Origin: Candidatus Phocaeicola excrementigallinarum
GTDB taxonomy: Bacteria > Bacteroidota > Bacteroidia > Bacteroidales > Bacteroidaceae
Direction: 5' to 3'
Assembly: GCA_019120125.1 (NCBI GenBank)
Contig: DWVR01000064.1
Coordinates: forward strand, 62,001 to 126,000
DNA length: 64,000 nt
Shown here piece by piece: positions 1 to 7,515 of the stretch (position 1 is the stretch's first letter; each line of letters starts with the position of its first letter). The notes under the pieces were generated by a model. That model made no database searches. It was not told the DNA's origin and was given only the letters and a program-made list of their open reading frames with translations. The position numbers and the translations under genes are program-made.

Positions 1-726
1 GGAGGTACGGAAAGCCAGGACTGGGCGTCCATGCTGATGCGTATGTATATGCGTTGGGCCGAGGCCAACGGCTACAAGCTTTCGGTGGCTAACCTGCAGG
101 AAGGAGATGAGGCGGGCATCAAGACGGTAACCATGAATGTCGAGGGTGCCTATGCCTATGGTTATCTGAAGGGTGAGAATGGTGTGCATCGTTTGGTGCG
201 TGTGTCTCCCTACAATGCACAGGGAAAGCGTATGACTTCGTTCGCGTCTGTATTCGTCACTCCGTTGGTGGACGACTCTATTGAGGTGACGGTTGAGCCG
301 GCACGTCTGTCGTGGGACACTTTCCGGAGCGGTGGCGCCGGAGGGCAGAATGTCAATAAGGTGGAGTCGGGTGTCCGTCTGCGTTATCAGTACAAGGATC
401 CGTACACCGGTGAGGAGGAGGAGATCCTGATTGAGAACACCGAGACCCGCGACCAGCCGAAGAACAAGGAAAATGCCATGCGCCAGTTGCGCTCTATTCT
501 GTACGATAAGGAACTGAAGCACCGTATGGAAGAACAGGCGAAGGTGGAGGCCGGAAAGAAAAAGATCGAGTGGGGCTCCCAGATACGCAGCTATGTGTTT
601 GACGACCGCCGTGTGAAGGACCACCGTACGAATTATCAGACTTCGGACGTGAACGGGGTGATGGACGGCAAGATTGACGGGTTTATCAAGGCATATCTGA
701 TGGAGTTTGCAGGGAAGGAGGAATAA
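1..726 (+). CDS. prfB: Peptide chain release factor 2, C-terminal part (5' end outside window)
   Basis: Class I release factor that recognises UGA and UAA and triggers peptide release at the ribosome. The reading frame is open from base 1, so the N-terminus and any programmed frameshift site lie outside the window. The visible 241 residues carry the catalytic GGQ loop in the form SGGAGGQNVNKVESGVRL, followed by the basic C-terminal segment typical of RF1/RF2. The segment before GGQ (WASMLMRMYMRWAE) is RF2-like rather than RF1-like. The stop codon lies in the loop of a terminator hairpin, so prfB ends its transcription unit. Family assignment is secure; RF2 over RF1 is inferred from those residues. 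Confidence 0.95.
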   Translation, partial: GGTESQDWASMLMRMYMRWAEANGYKLSVANLQEGDEAGIKTVTMNVEGAYAYGYLKGENGVHRLVRVSPYNAQGKRMTSFASVFVTPLVDDSIEVTVEPARLSWDTFRSGGAGGQNVNKVESGVRLRYQYKDPYTGEEEEILIENTETRDQPKNKENAMRQLRSILYDKELKHRMEEQAKVEAGKKKIEWGSQIRSYVFDDRRVKDHRTNYQTSDVNGVMDGKIDGFIKAYLMEFAGKEE

Positions 727-741
727 AATCCTCCTTTTTTT
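715..741 (+). terminator. prfB terminator overlapping the stop codon
   Basis: AAGGAGG (715-721) pairs with CCTCCTT (730-736) around an 8-base loop that contains the prfB stop codon, followed by a T run to 741. This is a simple Rho-independent terminator that starts inside the coding region. Confidence 0.75.
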
Positions 742-770
742 ATGCCCTTGGATGAAAAAAACGGCATAAG

Positions 771-802
771 TTTGTCTTTTTTCTCGAATATGTTTATTTT
801 TG
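771..802 (+). promoter_or_regulatory. Bacteroides-type promoter for the 47-aa ORF and CYTH gene
   Basis: TTTG at 771-774 and TATTTTTG at 795-802 are separated by exactly 20 bp, a full match to the Bacteroides sigma-ABfr consensus. It lies 24 bp before the ATG at 826, downstream of the prfB terminator. Confidence 0.7.
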
Positions 803-825
803 GAAACATTAAAGTCTGATAGGTT

Positions 826-969
826 ATGAGAAGAAATGACAGGATGGCCAGGCGCCAGAACTTGGAGAAAAGAGAAGAGGAGAAGGCTAACCGCCTTTTC
901 AAACTGATATGTGCGGCATTGTTGCTGTTGGCGTTGCTGATGATTGTCGGCTATGCGCTGGCTTCATGA
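826..969 (+). CDS. 47-residue single-pass membrane peptide, unknown function
   Basis: This short ORF starts at an ATG 24 bp after a consensus promoter and ends 15 bp before the CYTH gene. The first 28 residues are strongly charged (MRRNDRMARRQNLEKREEEK and following), then about 19 hydrophobic residues (LICAALLLLALLMIVGYAL) form one transmembrane helix at the C-terminus. By the positive-inside rule the basic N-terminus should be cytoplasmic, as in a tail-anchored protein. No family is recognised. The promoter, topology and tight spacing to the next gene support it being real. Confidence 0.65.
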   Translation: MRRNDRMARRQNLEKREEEKANRLFKLICAALLLLALLMIVGYALAS

Positions 970-984
970 TCCGGGATTATCGTC

Positions 985-1470
985 ATGGCGCAGGAAATAG
1001 AACGTAAGTTCCTGGTGAAAGATGATTCTTACAGGCGGATGGCTTTCAAAAGCTACACCATCCGGCAGGGATATATCTGCAGTGAAAGCGGAAGGACGGT
1101 GCGTGTGCGTATCCGTGACGGCAAGGGATTTCTGACCATTAAGGGTCCGTCCGACCCGTCGGGGACGAGCCGCTTTGAGTGGGAACGGGAACTGCCTCTT
1201 TCCGAAGCGGAAGAACTGATGAGGCTTTGCAAGCCGGGAATGATTGACAAGGTGCGTTATCTGGTGGGGTGCGGAGACCATACTTTCGAGGTGGACGAGT
1301 TTTCCGGCGAAAACGTGGGTCTTGTGGTGGCTGAAGTGGAGTTGGGAAGCATTGATGAGGATTTTGAGCGTCCTTCCTTTCTGGGAGAGGAGGTGACCGG
1401 ACAGCGTCAGTATTACAACTCGTCGCTGATGGCGCGTCCGTATTGTTCGTGGACGGAAAAGACGGAATGA
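985..1470 (+). CDS. CYTH-domain phosphatase (class IV adenylate cyclase / ThTPase family)
   Basis: 161 residues, the usual size of a stand-alone CYTH domain. The diagnostic N-terminal ExExK motif is present as E4-I-E6-R-K8. Alternating charged strands follow (TVRVRIRDGKGFLTIKG, FEVDEFSGENVGLVVAEVEL), which would line the tunnel that binds triphosphates and divalent metal. Bacterial stand-alone members characterised so far hydrolyse inorganic triphosphate or thiamine triphosphate, so a triphosphatase is more likely than an adenylate cyclase. It follows the 47-aa peptide by 15 bp and probably shares its promoter. The exact substrate cannot be read from sequence. Confidence 0.85.
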   Translation: MAQEIERKFLVKDDSYRRMAFKSYTIRQGYICSESGRTVRVRIRDGKGFLTIKGPSDPSGTSRFEWERELPLSEAEELMRLCKPGMIDKVRYLVGCGDHTFEVDEFSGENVGLVVAEVELGSIDEDFERPSFLGEEVTGQRQYYNSSLMARPYCSWTEKTE

Positions 1471-1493
1471 CTTCCGGTAAACTGTCAGGATAG

Positions 1494-1527
1494 GGGGTGA
1501 AAACGTACAATAAATGGTTTTTACCCC
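1494..1527 (+). other. Hairpin upstream of the ECF sigma gene
   Basis: GGGGTGAAAAC (1494-1504) pairs with GTTTTTACCCC (1517-1527) with one G-U wobble and a 12-base loop. No T run follows at once, so it may be a weak terminator for the CYTH gene or a leader structure. It makes a sigma start upstream of 1527 unlikely. Confidence 0.45.
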
Positions 1528-1619
1528 ATAAGATGTCAGTTTTCATGTCCCGTTGCCTTTTGTTTTGGACTAATATTGCAGTGTCGAAACGACGGAATAT
1601 TAATTCAAACAAAGGAAAT

Positions 1620-2123
1620 ATGAATACAGCCACTTTCGCTCAAAACCTGTTGAGCATGCAGACAGAACTACGCCGCTTTGCCTTTAAACTTACGGCTGAC
1701 CACGATGACGCAAACGACCTCCTTCAGGAGACTTCGCTGAAGGCACTGGATAATAAAGAGAAATATGTGGCCGAGACGAACTTCAAGGGATGGATATATA
1801 CGATTATGCGCAATATCTTCATCAACAATTATAGGAAGACGGTACGCGACCAGACTTATGTGGATTATACGGACAATATGTATTTCCTGAATCTGGGCGT
1901 GGACCTGGCCGATGATTCCATGGAGGGCGCTTACGACCTGAAGGAAATCCGTAAGGCGGTGAACTCGCTTCCGAAAGAGCTGCGAGTGCCTTTCGCGATG
2001 TATGTGTCGGGTTTCAAGTACCGTGAGATAGCTGACAAGCTCGATCTTCCGATCGGAACGGTGAAAAGCCGCATCCATTTCACGCGCAAGAAACTGAAAC
2101 GGGACTTGAAGGATTTCAGATAA
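1620..2123 (+). CDS. ECF-type RNA polymerase sigma factor
   Basis: 167 residues with the two ECF sigma regions. Region 2 (about 15-85) contains the DDANDLLQETSLKAL and FKGWIYTIMRNIFINNYRK segments for core binding and -10 recognition. Region 4 (about 105-165) holds a helix-turn-helix, YREIADKLDLPIGTVKSRIH, for -35 recognition. I chose the ATG at 1620 because it begins right at region 1.2/2 (MNTATFAQNLLSMQ) and follows AAAGGAAAT; the longer frame from 1497 runs through a hairpin. No anti-sigma gene is adjacent. The next gene is on the other strand and a terminator follows, so it is monocistronic. The target regulon is unknown. Confidence 0.92.
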   Translation: MNTATFAQNLLSMQTELRRFAFKLTADHDDANDLLQETSLKALDNKEKYVAETNFKGWIYTIMRNIFINNYRKTVRDQTYVDYTDNMYFLNLGVDLADDSMEGAYDLKEIRKAVNSLPKELRVPFAMYVSGFKYREIADKLDLPIGTVKSRIHFTRKKLKRDLKDFR

Positions 2124-2172
2124 GACAAAAGGAACTCTCTATCTTTAATATACGATTAATTTAACTGGGGTC

Positions 2173-2201
2173 GGCCGTTGTGAAACAGCCGGCCTTTTTT
2201 T
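2173..2201 (+). terminator. Terminator of the ECF sigma gene
   Basis: GGCCG (2173-2177) pairs with CGGCC (2190-2194), extended past a one-base bulge by TTG/CAG, around a TGAAA loop and followed by seven T residues (2195-2201). It lies just before the 3' end of the opposite-strand vanZ-like gene. Confidence 0.8.
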
Positions 2202-2202
2202 G

Positions 2203-2607
2203 TCATGCGGACGGGGCTTGTTTATGGAAATGTTTTTGGAACAGCGGACGCCAGAGGTAGTGTCCCAGAAGAGAGGCCAGCAACACACCCAGGCAATTGG
2301 CGAGAAAGTCCATCCAGTCTCCGCTGCGGTTCTCCGTGCAGGTGGCCTGCAGGATCTCGATGCATCCGCTCATCAGAACGGGGCAGACTATGGCGCCTAC
2401 TGTCAGACGTTTGGGGGCGATACGGCGGTGGCGGAAAAGATATTCCACCCAGAGGACCGTAGACAGTCCTCCGTACATGCAGACGTGTACGATTTTGTCG
2501 ATGTACGGCACTTCGTTCAGCTCAGTCTGTGGAGGGTTGAAGAAGGACAGGTAGCAAATGGCTGCCATTACAATCAGTGACACGGGATAGTGAGTCAGAT
2601 AATGCAT
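2203..2607 (-). CDS. VanZ-like family membrane protein
   Basis: 134 residues with about four hydrophobic helices (LIVMAAICYLSFF, IVHVCMYGGLSTVLWVEYLF, LTVGAIVCPVLMSGCIEILQ, FLANCLGVLLASLLGHYLW). VanZ-like hallmarks are the IDKIVHVCMYGGL segment after the first helix and SGDWMDFLANCLGV near the end. The namesake VanZ gives low-level teicoplanin resistance by an unknown mechanism, but most stand-alone homologues have no assigned role, so no resistance function is claimed. It is transcribed towards the ECF sigma gene and is monocistronic in the window. Confidence 0.8.
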   Translation of the reverse strand: MHYLTHYPVSLIVMAAICYLSFFNPPQTELNEVPYIDKIVHVCMYGGLSTVLWVEYLFRHRRIAPKRLTVGAIVCPVLMSGCIEILQATCTENRSGDWMDFLANCLGVLLASLLGHYLWRPLFQKHFHKQAPSA

Positions 2608-2652
2608 TTGTGTAAATTATTTGTTTCCGCGGCAAAAATACGATATTTTTTG

Positions 2653-2660
2653 TACATTTG
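2653..2660 (+). promoter_or_regulatory. -7 box (TACATTTG) of the SNF transporter gene
   Basis: TACATTTG matches TAnnTTTG and lies about 40 bp before the ATG at 2701. No clear -33 TTTG sits at the right distance. Confidence 0.45.
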
Positions 2661-2700
2661 CCTCCTGATTTGAAACTGATTGTTATATAAAAGAGAATTT

Positions 2701-4062
2701 ATGAGTGATCGTGTCAACTTTGGAAGCCGGTTGGGAGCCATTTTCGCGGCGGCCGGCTCTGCTGTAGGTTTAGGTAATGTCTGGCGTTTTCCTTATGAGG
2801 CGGGAAACCATGGAGGGGCCGCCTTCATCTTGGTCTATCTTGGGTGTGTGTTCATATTCGGTCTGCCTATCATGATTGCCGAGTTTACGATAGGTCGCCG
2901 TTCGAAGGCTTGTACGGGCGGCGCGTATGAGGTACTTGCGCCGGGCACCCGTTGGCGGTGGGTCGGTTATCTTGGGGTATTGACGGGTTTCCTTATTCTC
3001 GGTTATTATTCCGTGGTATCAGGATGGACACTGGAGTATATCTGGCAGGCTTTGTCCGGGGGATTTTCCGGAAAGACGTCTGCTGACTACGTGACCATGT
3101 TCCAAGATTTCTCCCAGGATCCGTTCCGCCCTTTGCTGTGGCTGCTGGCCATTCTTCTGATTACTCACTTTGTGGTGGTGAAAGGTGTGAAGGACGGGAT
3201 TGAGAAGTCGTCAAAGATCATGATGCCACTGCTGTTCGTGCTGATTCTTCTGCTGGCTGTCTGTTCACTGACCTTGCCGGACGCGGAGAAGGGGCTTGAG
3301 TTCTTGTTGAACCCGGACTTCAGCAAGGTGACGTCTGATGTGTTCTTGGGCGCGATGGGGCAGGCGTTCTTTTCGCTGAGCCTTGGAATGGGATGCCTTT
3401 CCACTTATGCGTCTTATTTCGGGAAGCACACGAATCTGGGACAGACGGCCATGAGTGTGGGACTGATCGATACTTTCGTGGCGGTGCTTTCCGGTCTTAT
3501 CATTTTTCCCGCGGCTTTTTCTGTAGGCATCCAGCCGGACGCGGGTCCATCGCTGATATTCATTACCTTGCCGAATGTGTTCCAGCAGGCGTTTGGGGAA
3601 GTACCGGTGTTGTCGTATGTCTGTTCTGTGGCGTTTTATGTGTTATTGGCTTTGGCGGCCATCACCTCTACCATCTCGCTTCAAGAGGTTTCCACGGCTT
3701 TTCTGCATGAGCGTTTCCATTTCACCCGCAGCAGGGCCGCGGTGTTGGTGACTGCCGGAAGTCTTGTGGTCGGCATCATCTCTTCGTTGGCTTTGGGAGT
3801 GTGGAGTCCGTTCACGATTGGCGGAATGAATCTTTTCGACGCGCTGGACTTCGTGACGGCCAAGATCATGTTGCCCTTGGGAGGCATGTTTGCTGCCGTG
3901 TTTGTAGGATGGGTTCTTGATAAGCACGTCGTGAAGGGTGAGGTGACGAACTACGGTTTGCTGAAATCACCTTATTATCCGGTTTATGTATTCATTTTAC
4001 GTTTCATTGCACCGATAGGTATCGCATTGATATTTGTCAACGAACTGGGGTGGTTAGGTTGA
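2701..4062 (+). CDS. Neurotransmitter:sodium symporter (SNF) family transporter
   Basis: 453-residue inner-membrane protein with roughly 11-12 hydrophobic helices. The family signature in helix 1 is present: GSAVGLGNVWRFPYEAG, whose unwound segment binds sodium and substrate in LeuT-type transporters. Bacterial members usually carry amino acids in symport with sodium; this substrate is not predictable from sequence. The ATG at 2701 is preferred over an in-frame start at 2680 because MSDRVNFGSRLGAIFA is the standard family N-terminus. The helix-hairpin-helix gene starts 7 bp downstream, so the two are probably co-transcribed. Confidence 0.93.
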   Translation: MSDRVNFGSRLGAIFAAAGSAVGLGNVWRFPYEAGNHGGAAFILVYLGCVFIFGLPIMIAEFTIGRRSKACTGGAYEVLAPGTRWRWVGYLGVLTGFLILGYYSVVSGWTLEYIWQALSGGFSGKTSADYVTMFQDFSQDPFRPLLWLLAILLITHFVVVKGVKDGIEKSSKIMMPLLFVLILLLAVCSLTLPDAEKGLEFLLNPDFSKVTSDVFLGAMGQAFFSLSLGMGCLSTYASYFGKHTNLGQTAMSVGLIDTFVAVLSGLIIFPAAFSVGIQPDAGPSLIFITLPNVFQQAFGEVPVLSYVCSVAFYVLLALAAITSTISLQEVSTAFLHERFHFTRSRAAVLVTAGSLVVGIISSLALGVWSPFTIGGMNLFDALDFVTAKIMLPLGGMFAAVFVGWVLDKHVVKGEVTNYGLLKSPYYPVYVFILRFIAPIGIALIFVNELGWLG

Positions 4063-4069
4063 CATAAGA

Positions 4070-4996
4070 ATGTGGAAGGATTACTTTTATTATTCCAGAT
4101 CCGAACGGCGGGCGATTGTCGTGCTGCTTTTGCTTGTCGTGATGGGCTTTGGAGGGCTCTTTTTGTGGCGGGGCATGCCGGGAGCCCGGCCGGATGCGGG
4201 GCGGGAGGAAAGTGCCCGTATCGATTCGTTCCTTGCCGGCGTCAAGGCAAAAGAGAGGCGTTTTGTCCGTGGCGGAAATGTCCGGAAGGAGATGTATGGG
4301 AGTGTTCCGGTACGTTTGGACTTTTTCGATCCCAATACCGCTGATTCGGCCCGTCTCCGCAGTCTGGGACTGAGTGTGTTTGTGGCCCGCAATATCTTGC
4401 GTTACCGGGAAAAGGGAGGCGTGTTCAGGGATCTTGATGCATTGTCGCGTGTCTATGGAATGACTGACAGTCAGTTTGTCGCACTGAGACCGTATGTCCG
4501 TATCGCATCTGCCTTTTCTGTCCGTGGAGATGTGCCGGTGAGGGAAACTGTCGTTATGTCGGAAAAGGAACATCTTGTGCCTGTCGGACCCGCAAAACTT
4601 CCGGAGGGGAGCACTGTTCCTTTGAATCAGGCGGACACCTCACTCCTGAAGCGGATTCCGGGCATCGGCAGCGGACTGGCCCGCATGATTGTAGCTTACC
4701 GGCATCGTCTGGGAGGTTTTAGCCGCATAGAACAGTTGCAGGAAATCCCTTATCTTGATATGGGTTTGAACAGGTGGTTTGAATTGAAGGATGGGCCGTA
4801 CCGCAAGCTTCGGGTCAACCGGGACGGATTGGACCGTCTGAGAAATCATCCGTACATGGATTTCTATAAGGCGAAGGCCATCATTGAGTACCGCCGGAAA
4901 AGGGGGCGGATAAAAGGAATGGCGCGGATAGCGATGTTCGAGGAATTCTCGGAAGCGGACATGCAGCGTCTTGCACCTTATTTTTCTTTTGATTGA
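4070..4996 (+). CDS. Membrane-anchored ComEA-like helix-hairpin-helix protein
   Basis: 308 residues. The N-terminus has a charged stretch (YYSRSERR) and one transmembrane helix at about 16-34 (IVVLLLLVVMGFGGLFLW). The rest would be periplasmic with three HhH-type segments: FDPNTADSARLRSLGLS (about 84-100), LNQADTSLLKRIPGIGSGLA (about 185-204) and a third, more diverged one after about 260. The middle copy matches the ComEA DNA-binding motif (N-x-A-x-x-x-x-L-x-x-I-P-G-I-G) best. ComEA binds incoming DNA in competent bacteria. That role is possible here, but no other competence gene is nearby. It follows the SNF transporter gene closely. Confidence 0.8.
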   Translation: MWKDYFYYSRSERRAIVVLLLLVVMGFGGLFLWRGMPGARPDAGREESARIDSFLAGVKAKERRFVRGGNVRKEMYGSVPVRLDFFDPNTADSARLRSLGLSVFVARNILRYREKGGVFRDLDALSRVYGMTDSQFVALRPYVRIASAFSVRGDVPVRETVVMSEKEHLVPVGPAKLPEGSTVPLNQADTSLLKRIPGIGSGLARMIVAYRHRLGGFSRIEQLQEIPYLDMGLNRWFELKDGPYRKLRVNRDGLDRLRNHPYMDFYKAKAIIEYRRKRGRIKGMARIAMFEEFSEADMQRLAPYFSFD

Positions 4997-5098
4997 ATCG
5001 CATGCCGCATCAAAAAGATACCGGAAGCGGTAGACATGATCTGGTTTGTTCATTTTCAGTATTGAACGAGAAATGTTTCTCTGATAAAAAAACTTATT

Positions 5099-6058
5099 AT
5101 GAACAAAAAAATGATGATGTGGGCATGTGTCTTGCCCCTGTTGGCTGCATGTCAACAAAATGAAAATGAACCGGAGTCAGTGGATGAGGCTGTCATGAGC
5201 CTCCAGGCATCAGTGTCATCTCCGGTGATCTCGCGTACTGTAACGGATGCGGAGGACGCATCCACTGATTTTGAAACGGGTGACCGGATCGGTTTCTTTA
5301 TGCCTGGTGAGGACTCACCGGTGGAATGGACGCTGGGCAGTGACGGGTGGACATCGGAGACTCCTTTGGTTTGGGAAAATAAGGTGGATGAGTTTGAGTT
5401 CTGCGCCTATTACCCTTGTACGGAAGAAACGGCCGTGCGTACGGCTATCCCTATGCCTGACCTGAGTGCGCAGAAAGGGGATTTTTCGGAGTTGGGTACG
5501 TATGATTTCCTGGCGGCACGTCGTGTGACCGGTTACAGCGAGAACGCCGGGGCTGTGTCTTTTGTGGGGGATGACGCGTTCAGACATGTGTATTCCTTGC
5601 TCTCCATAACGGTCAAGAAGGACAAATCGGAAGAGGTGGTCCATATCAGTAAGGTGGTTCTGAGGGGCAGCGGACTGTTCAGCAAGTCAGAATACCATTT
5701 CGGAGAGACTTCTGAGGGAGATGGTATGACAGCGACAGGAGGCTCTTCGGTGGACGAGTTGGCTATCGAATATGCGGAGCCGGAGGAAGTGGTGAGTGAG
5801 ACAGGTTTCTCATTTACTTTGGTATGCAACCCGACCGAGTTGGCGGTGAATCCTGAACTGGAGATCTCGTATGAACGTGACGGTATTCCGTATACCGCAA
5901 GCACCACAAAGTTGGATAAGGTATTCACTGCGGGCGTTTACAATAAATATGTCCTGAAACTGACAAAGGAAGGCCTGAAGATAGTCGGATATGACGTGAC
6001 GGGATGGAATAAGAACGAGCTTCCGGAAATCGCCGTAGAGGAGACCCCGGTGGAGTGA
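5099..6058 (+). CDS. Fimbrillin-family lipoprotein
   Basis: 319 residues with a lipoprotein signal peptide and lipobox (LPLLAAC, Cys at about 18), so it is lipidated and exported. The mature part resembles the fimbrillin/Mfa-type fold common in Bacteroidales: the early TDFETGDRIGFFMP segment, WENKVDEFEFCAYYP, then YDFLAAR, and a C-terminal YNKYVLKLTKEGLKIVGYDVTGWN ending. Proteins of this family assemble into short fimbriae or act as fimbrial tip or adhesion components. No other fimbrial gene is beside it, so it is an orphan. The start at 5099 is set by the signal peptide. Confidence 0.82.
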   Translation: MNKKMMMWACVLPLLAACQQNENEPESVDEAVMSLQASVSSPVISRTVTDAEDASTDFETGDRIGFFMPGEDSPVEWTLGSDGWTSETPLVWENKVDEFEFCAYYPCTEETAVRTAIPMPDLSAQKGDFSELGTYDFLAARRVTGYSENAGAVSFVGDDAFRHVYSLLSITVKKDKSEEVVHISKVVLRGSGLFSKSEYHFGETSEGDGMTATGGSSVDELAIEYAEPEEVVSETGFSFTLVCNPTELAVNPELEISYERDGIPYTASTTKLDKVFTAGVYNKYVLKLTKEGLKIVGYDVTGWNKNELPEIAVEETPVE

Positions 6059-6631
6059 CAGACGGAATACTTTCCATGCTTGGAACAAGATTCTTTATGG
6101 CCGGAGCGGAAAGGTGTTCCGGGTCAGTATAAAATTTGAAACAGGTCTCAAAAAAATCCGGTTTTTCTTTAATATTTGCCCAAGTTTACATAACTTTGTG
6201 TAAACTTGGGTTTTTTGATGAGGCCTATTAGTAAAAAATGTAATTTTTTTGATACACTTTTTAGGCATTTCGCAAAATATTCAAGTTTGATAAGCCAAAA
6301 TAACATCTTTTCATTTTGAAATATCATAAAATTGCTTTTTCTTTGTGCGGAAATAGAAAAAATAACAGCTCTTGCCATGATGTGTGGAAATGCCTTCATG
6401 TGGCAGCACGGGTTTCTTTTTTCTCGTCCGGAAAGGGAAGCGGGGTGGTGCGGCAGGTTTGGTAGACGCCAAGGTTGTTCCATTGATTTATGCTATGAGA
6501 AAACATCGTTCGTGCGTAGGTTGTTTCCTTGTCCGCGTGTAACTCAAATGCATTGAGCGGATGAAAAAGGTGTTATTTTTATGTAAGGAGTAGAAACTCA
6601 CTAATTTTTTAACATAATAAACAATTATCTT
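6059..6631. other. 573-bp intergenic region before the Ton operon
   Basis: AT-rich gap without a supportable gene. It contains the terminator at 6179-6216, an AT-rich stretch to about 6360 and a GC-richer stretch at 6400-6480 without a recognisable product. An in-frame stretch at 6332-6556 has cysteine- and tryptophan-rich composition and no support. The promoter of the downstream exbB operon must lie here, but no complete consensus promoter was found. Confidence 0.6.
6179..6216 (+). terminator. Terminator after the fimbrillin gene, with a -7-like box in the loop
   Basis: Perfect 12-bp inverted repeat CCCAAGTTTACA (6179-6190) / TGTAAACTTGGG (6199-6210) followed by TTTTTT. The 8-base loop TAACTTTG is itself a perfect Bacteroides -7 box. 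Confidence 0.8.
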
Positions 6632-7450
6632 ATGGAAACTAAAACAACTAACAAGCAAAAGCAGGGCTTCAAAGGTATTGAAGCTGCAGGTTTGGTAATC
6701 ATCGCGTGCTTTATCGTAGCATTGTGTATCTACAAGTTCGTGTTGGGTGATCCTTCGAACTTCATGAACAACGACCCGAACAATCACCCGCTGCCGGGTA
6801 ACATGTTGGGTACTATCTACAAAGGTGGTGTTGTCGTACCTGTGATCCAGACATTGTTGCTGACTGTGTTGGCGTTGAGCGTTGAACGTTATTTCACTAT
6901 CCGTGCCGCTTTCGGTCGTGGCAAGCTGGTTAAATTCGTGGCTCAGATCAAGGACGCTTTGGCAAAGAACGACATGCAGGCCGCTCAGGCTCTGTGCGAC
7001 AAGCAGCGTGGTTCTGTAGCAAACGTTGTAGGTGCTACTTTGCAGACTTACCGTGAAATGGAACAGAACACTGAGTTGGACAAGGATCAGAAAGTGCTGG
7101 CTATCCAGAAGTCTCTGGAAGAAGCGACAGCATTGGAATTGCCTATGTTGCAGCAGAACCTGCCGATTATCGGTACTATCACTACTCTGGGTACTTTGAT
7201 GGGATTGCTCGGTACCGTTATCGGTATGATCCGTTCATTCGCCGCTCTGTCAGCTGGTGGTGGTACAGACTCAGTTGCGTTGTCAACCGGTATTTCTGAA
7301 GCCTTGATCAACACAGCATTCGGTATCTTGACTGGTGCGTTGGCCGTTATCTCTTACAACTACTTTACTAACAAGATTGATAAACTGACTTACAGCCTTG
7401 ACGAAGTAGGCTTCTCTATCGTACAGACATTTAACGCTACTCATAAATAA
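6632..7450 (+). CDS. exbB: MotA/TolQ/ExbB proton channel family protein (Ton system 1)
   Basis: 272 residues. ExbB forms the proton-conducting pentamer of the Ton motor in the inner membrane. Three transmembrane segments are visible: LVIIACFIVALCIYKFV (about 21-37), VVVPVIQTLLLTVLALSVE (about 67-85) and a C-terminal pair in the MotA/ExbB core (LPIIGTITTLGTLMGLLGTVIGMI and ISEALINTAFGILTGALAVI, about 180-250). The TLGTLMGLLGTVIGM and NTAFGILTGA segments are the family signature. It is the first of six closely spaced genes: exbB, exbD, exbD, tonB, pstS-like, TPR. Codon use in this operon looks optimised, consistent with high expression. Confidence 0.93.
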   Translation: METKTTNKQKQGFKGIEAAGLVIIACFIVALCIYKFVLGDPSNFMNNDPNNHPLPGNMLGTIYKGGVVVPVIQTLLLTVLALSVERYFTIRAAFGRGKLVKFVAQIKDALAKNDMQAAQALCDKQRGSVANVVGATLQTYREMEQNTELDKDQKVLAIQKSLEEATALELPMLQQNLPIIGTITTLGTLMGLLGTVIGMIRSFAALSAGGGTDSVALSTGISEALINTAFGILTGALAVISYNYFTNKIDKLTYSLDEVGFSIVQTFNATHK

Positions 7451-7455
7451 AATCC

Positions 7456-7474
7456 AAGGGGGCCTGTACCCCTT
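7456..7474 (+). other. Intercistronic hairpin between exbB and exbD
   Basis: AAGGGG (7456-7461) pairs with CCCCTT (7469-7474) around a 7-base loop in the 65-bp gap. No T run follows, so it is more likely an RNA processing or stability element than a full terminator. It could help produce more ExbB than ExbD. Confidence 0.45.
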
Positions 7475-7515
7475 ATATAAACGGAGTTTGATAACTAATT
7501 TAAAATAGTTAATTT

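Noticed and set aside
1497-1619. Longer N-terminus for the ECF sigma factor
   Set aside because: It would begin inside a hairpin and add residues unlike any sigma region; the ATG at 1620 fits the family.
6332-6556. 74-residue frame in the gap before the Ton operon
   Set aside because: No promoter or start context, odd Cys/Trp/Arg composition, no resemblance to a protein family.
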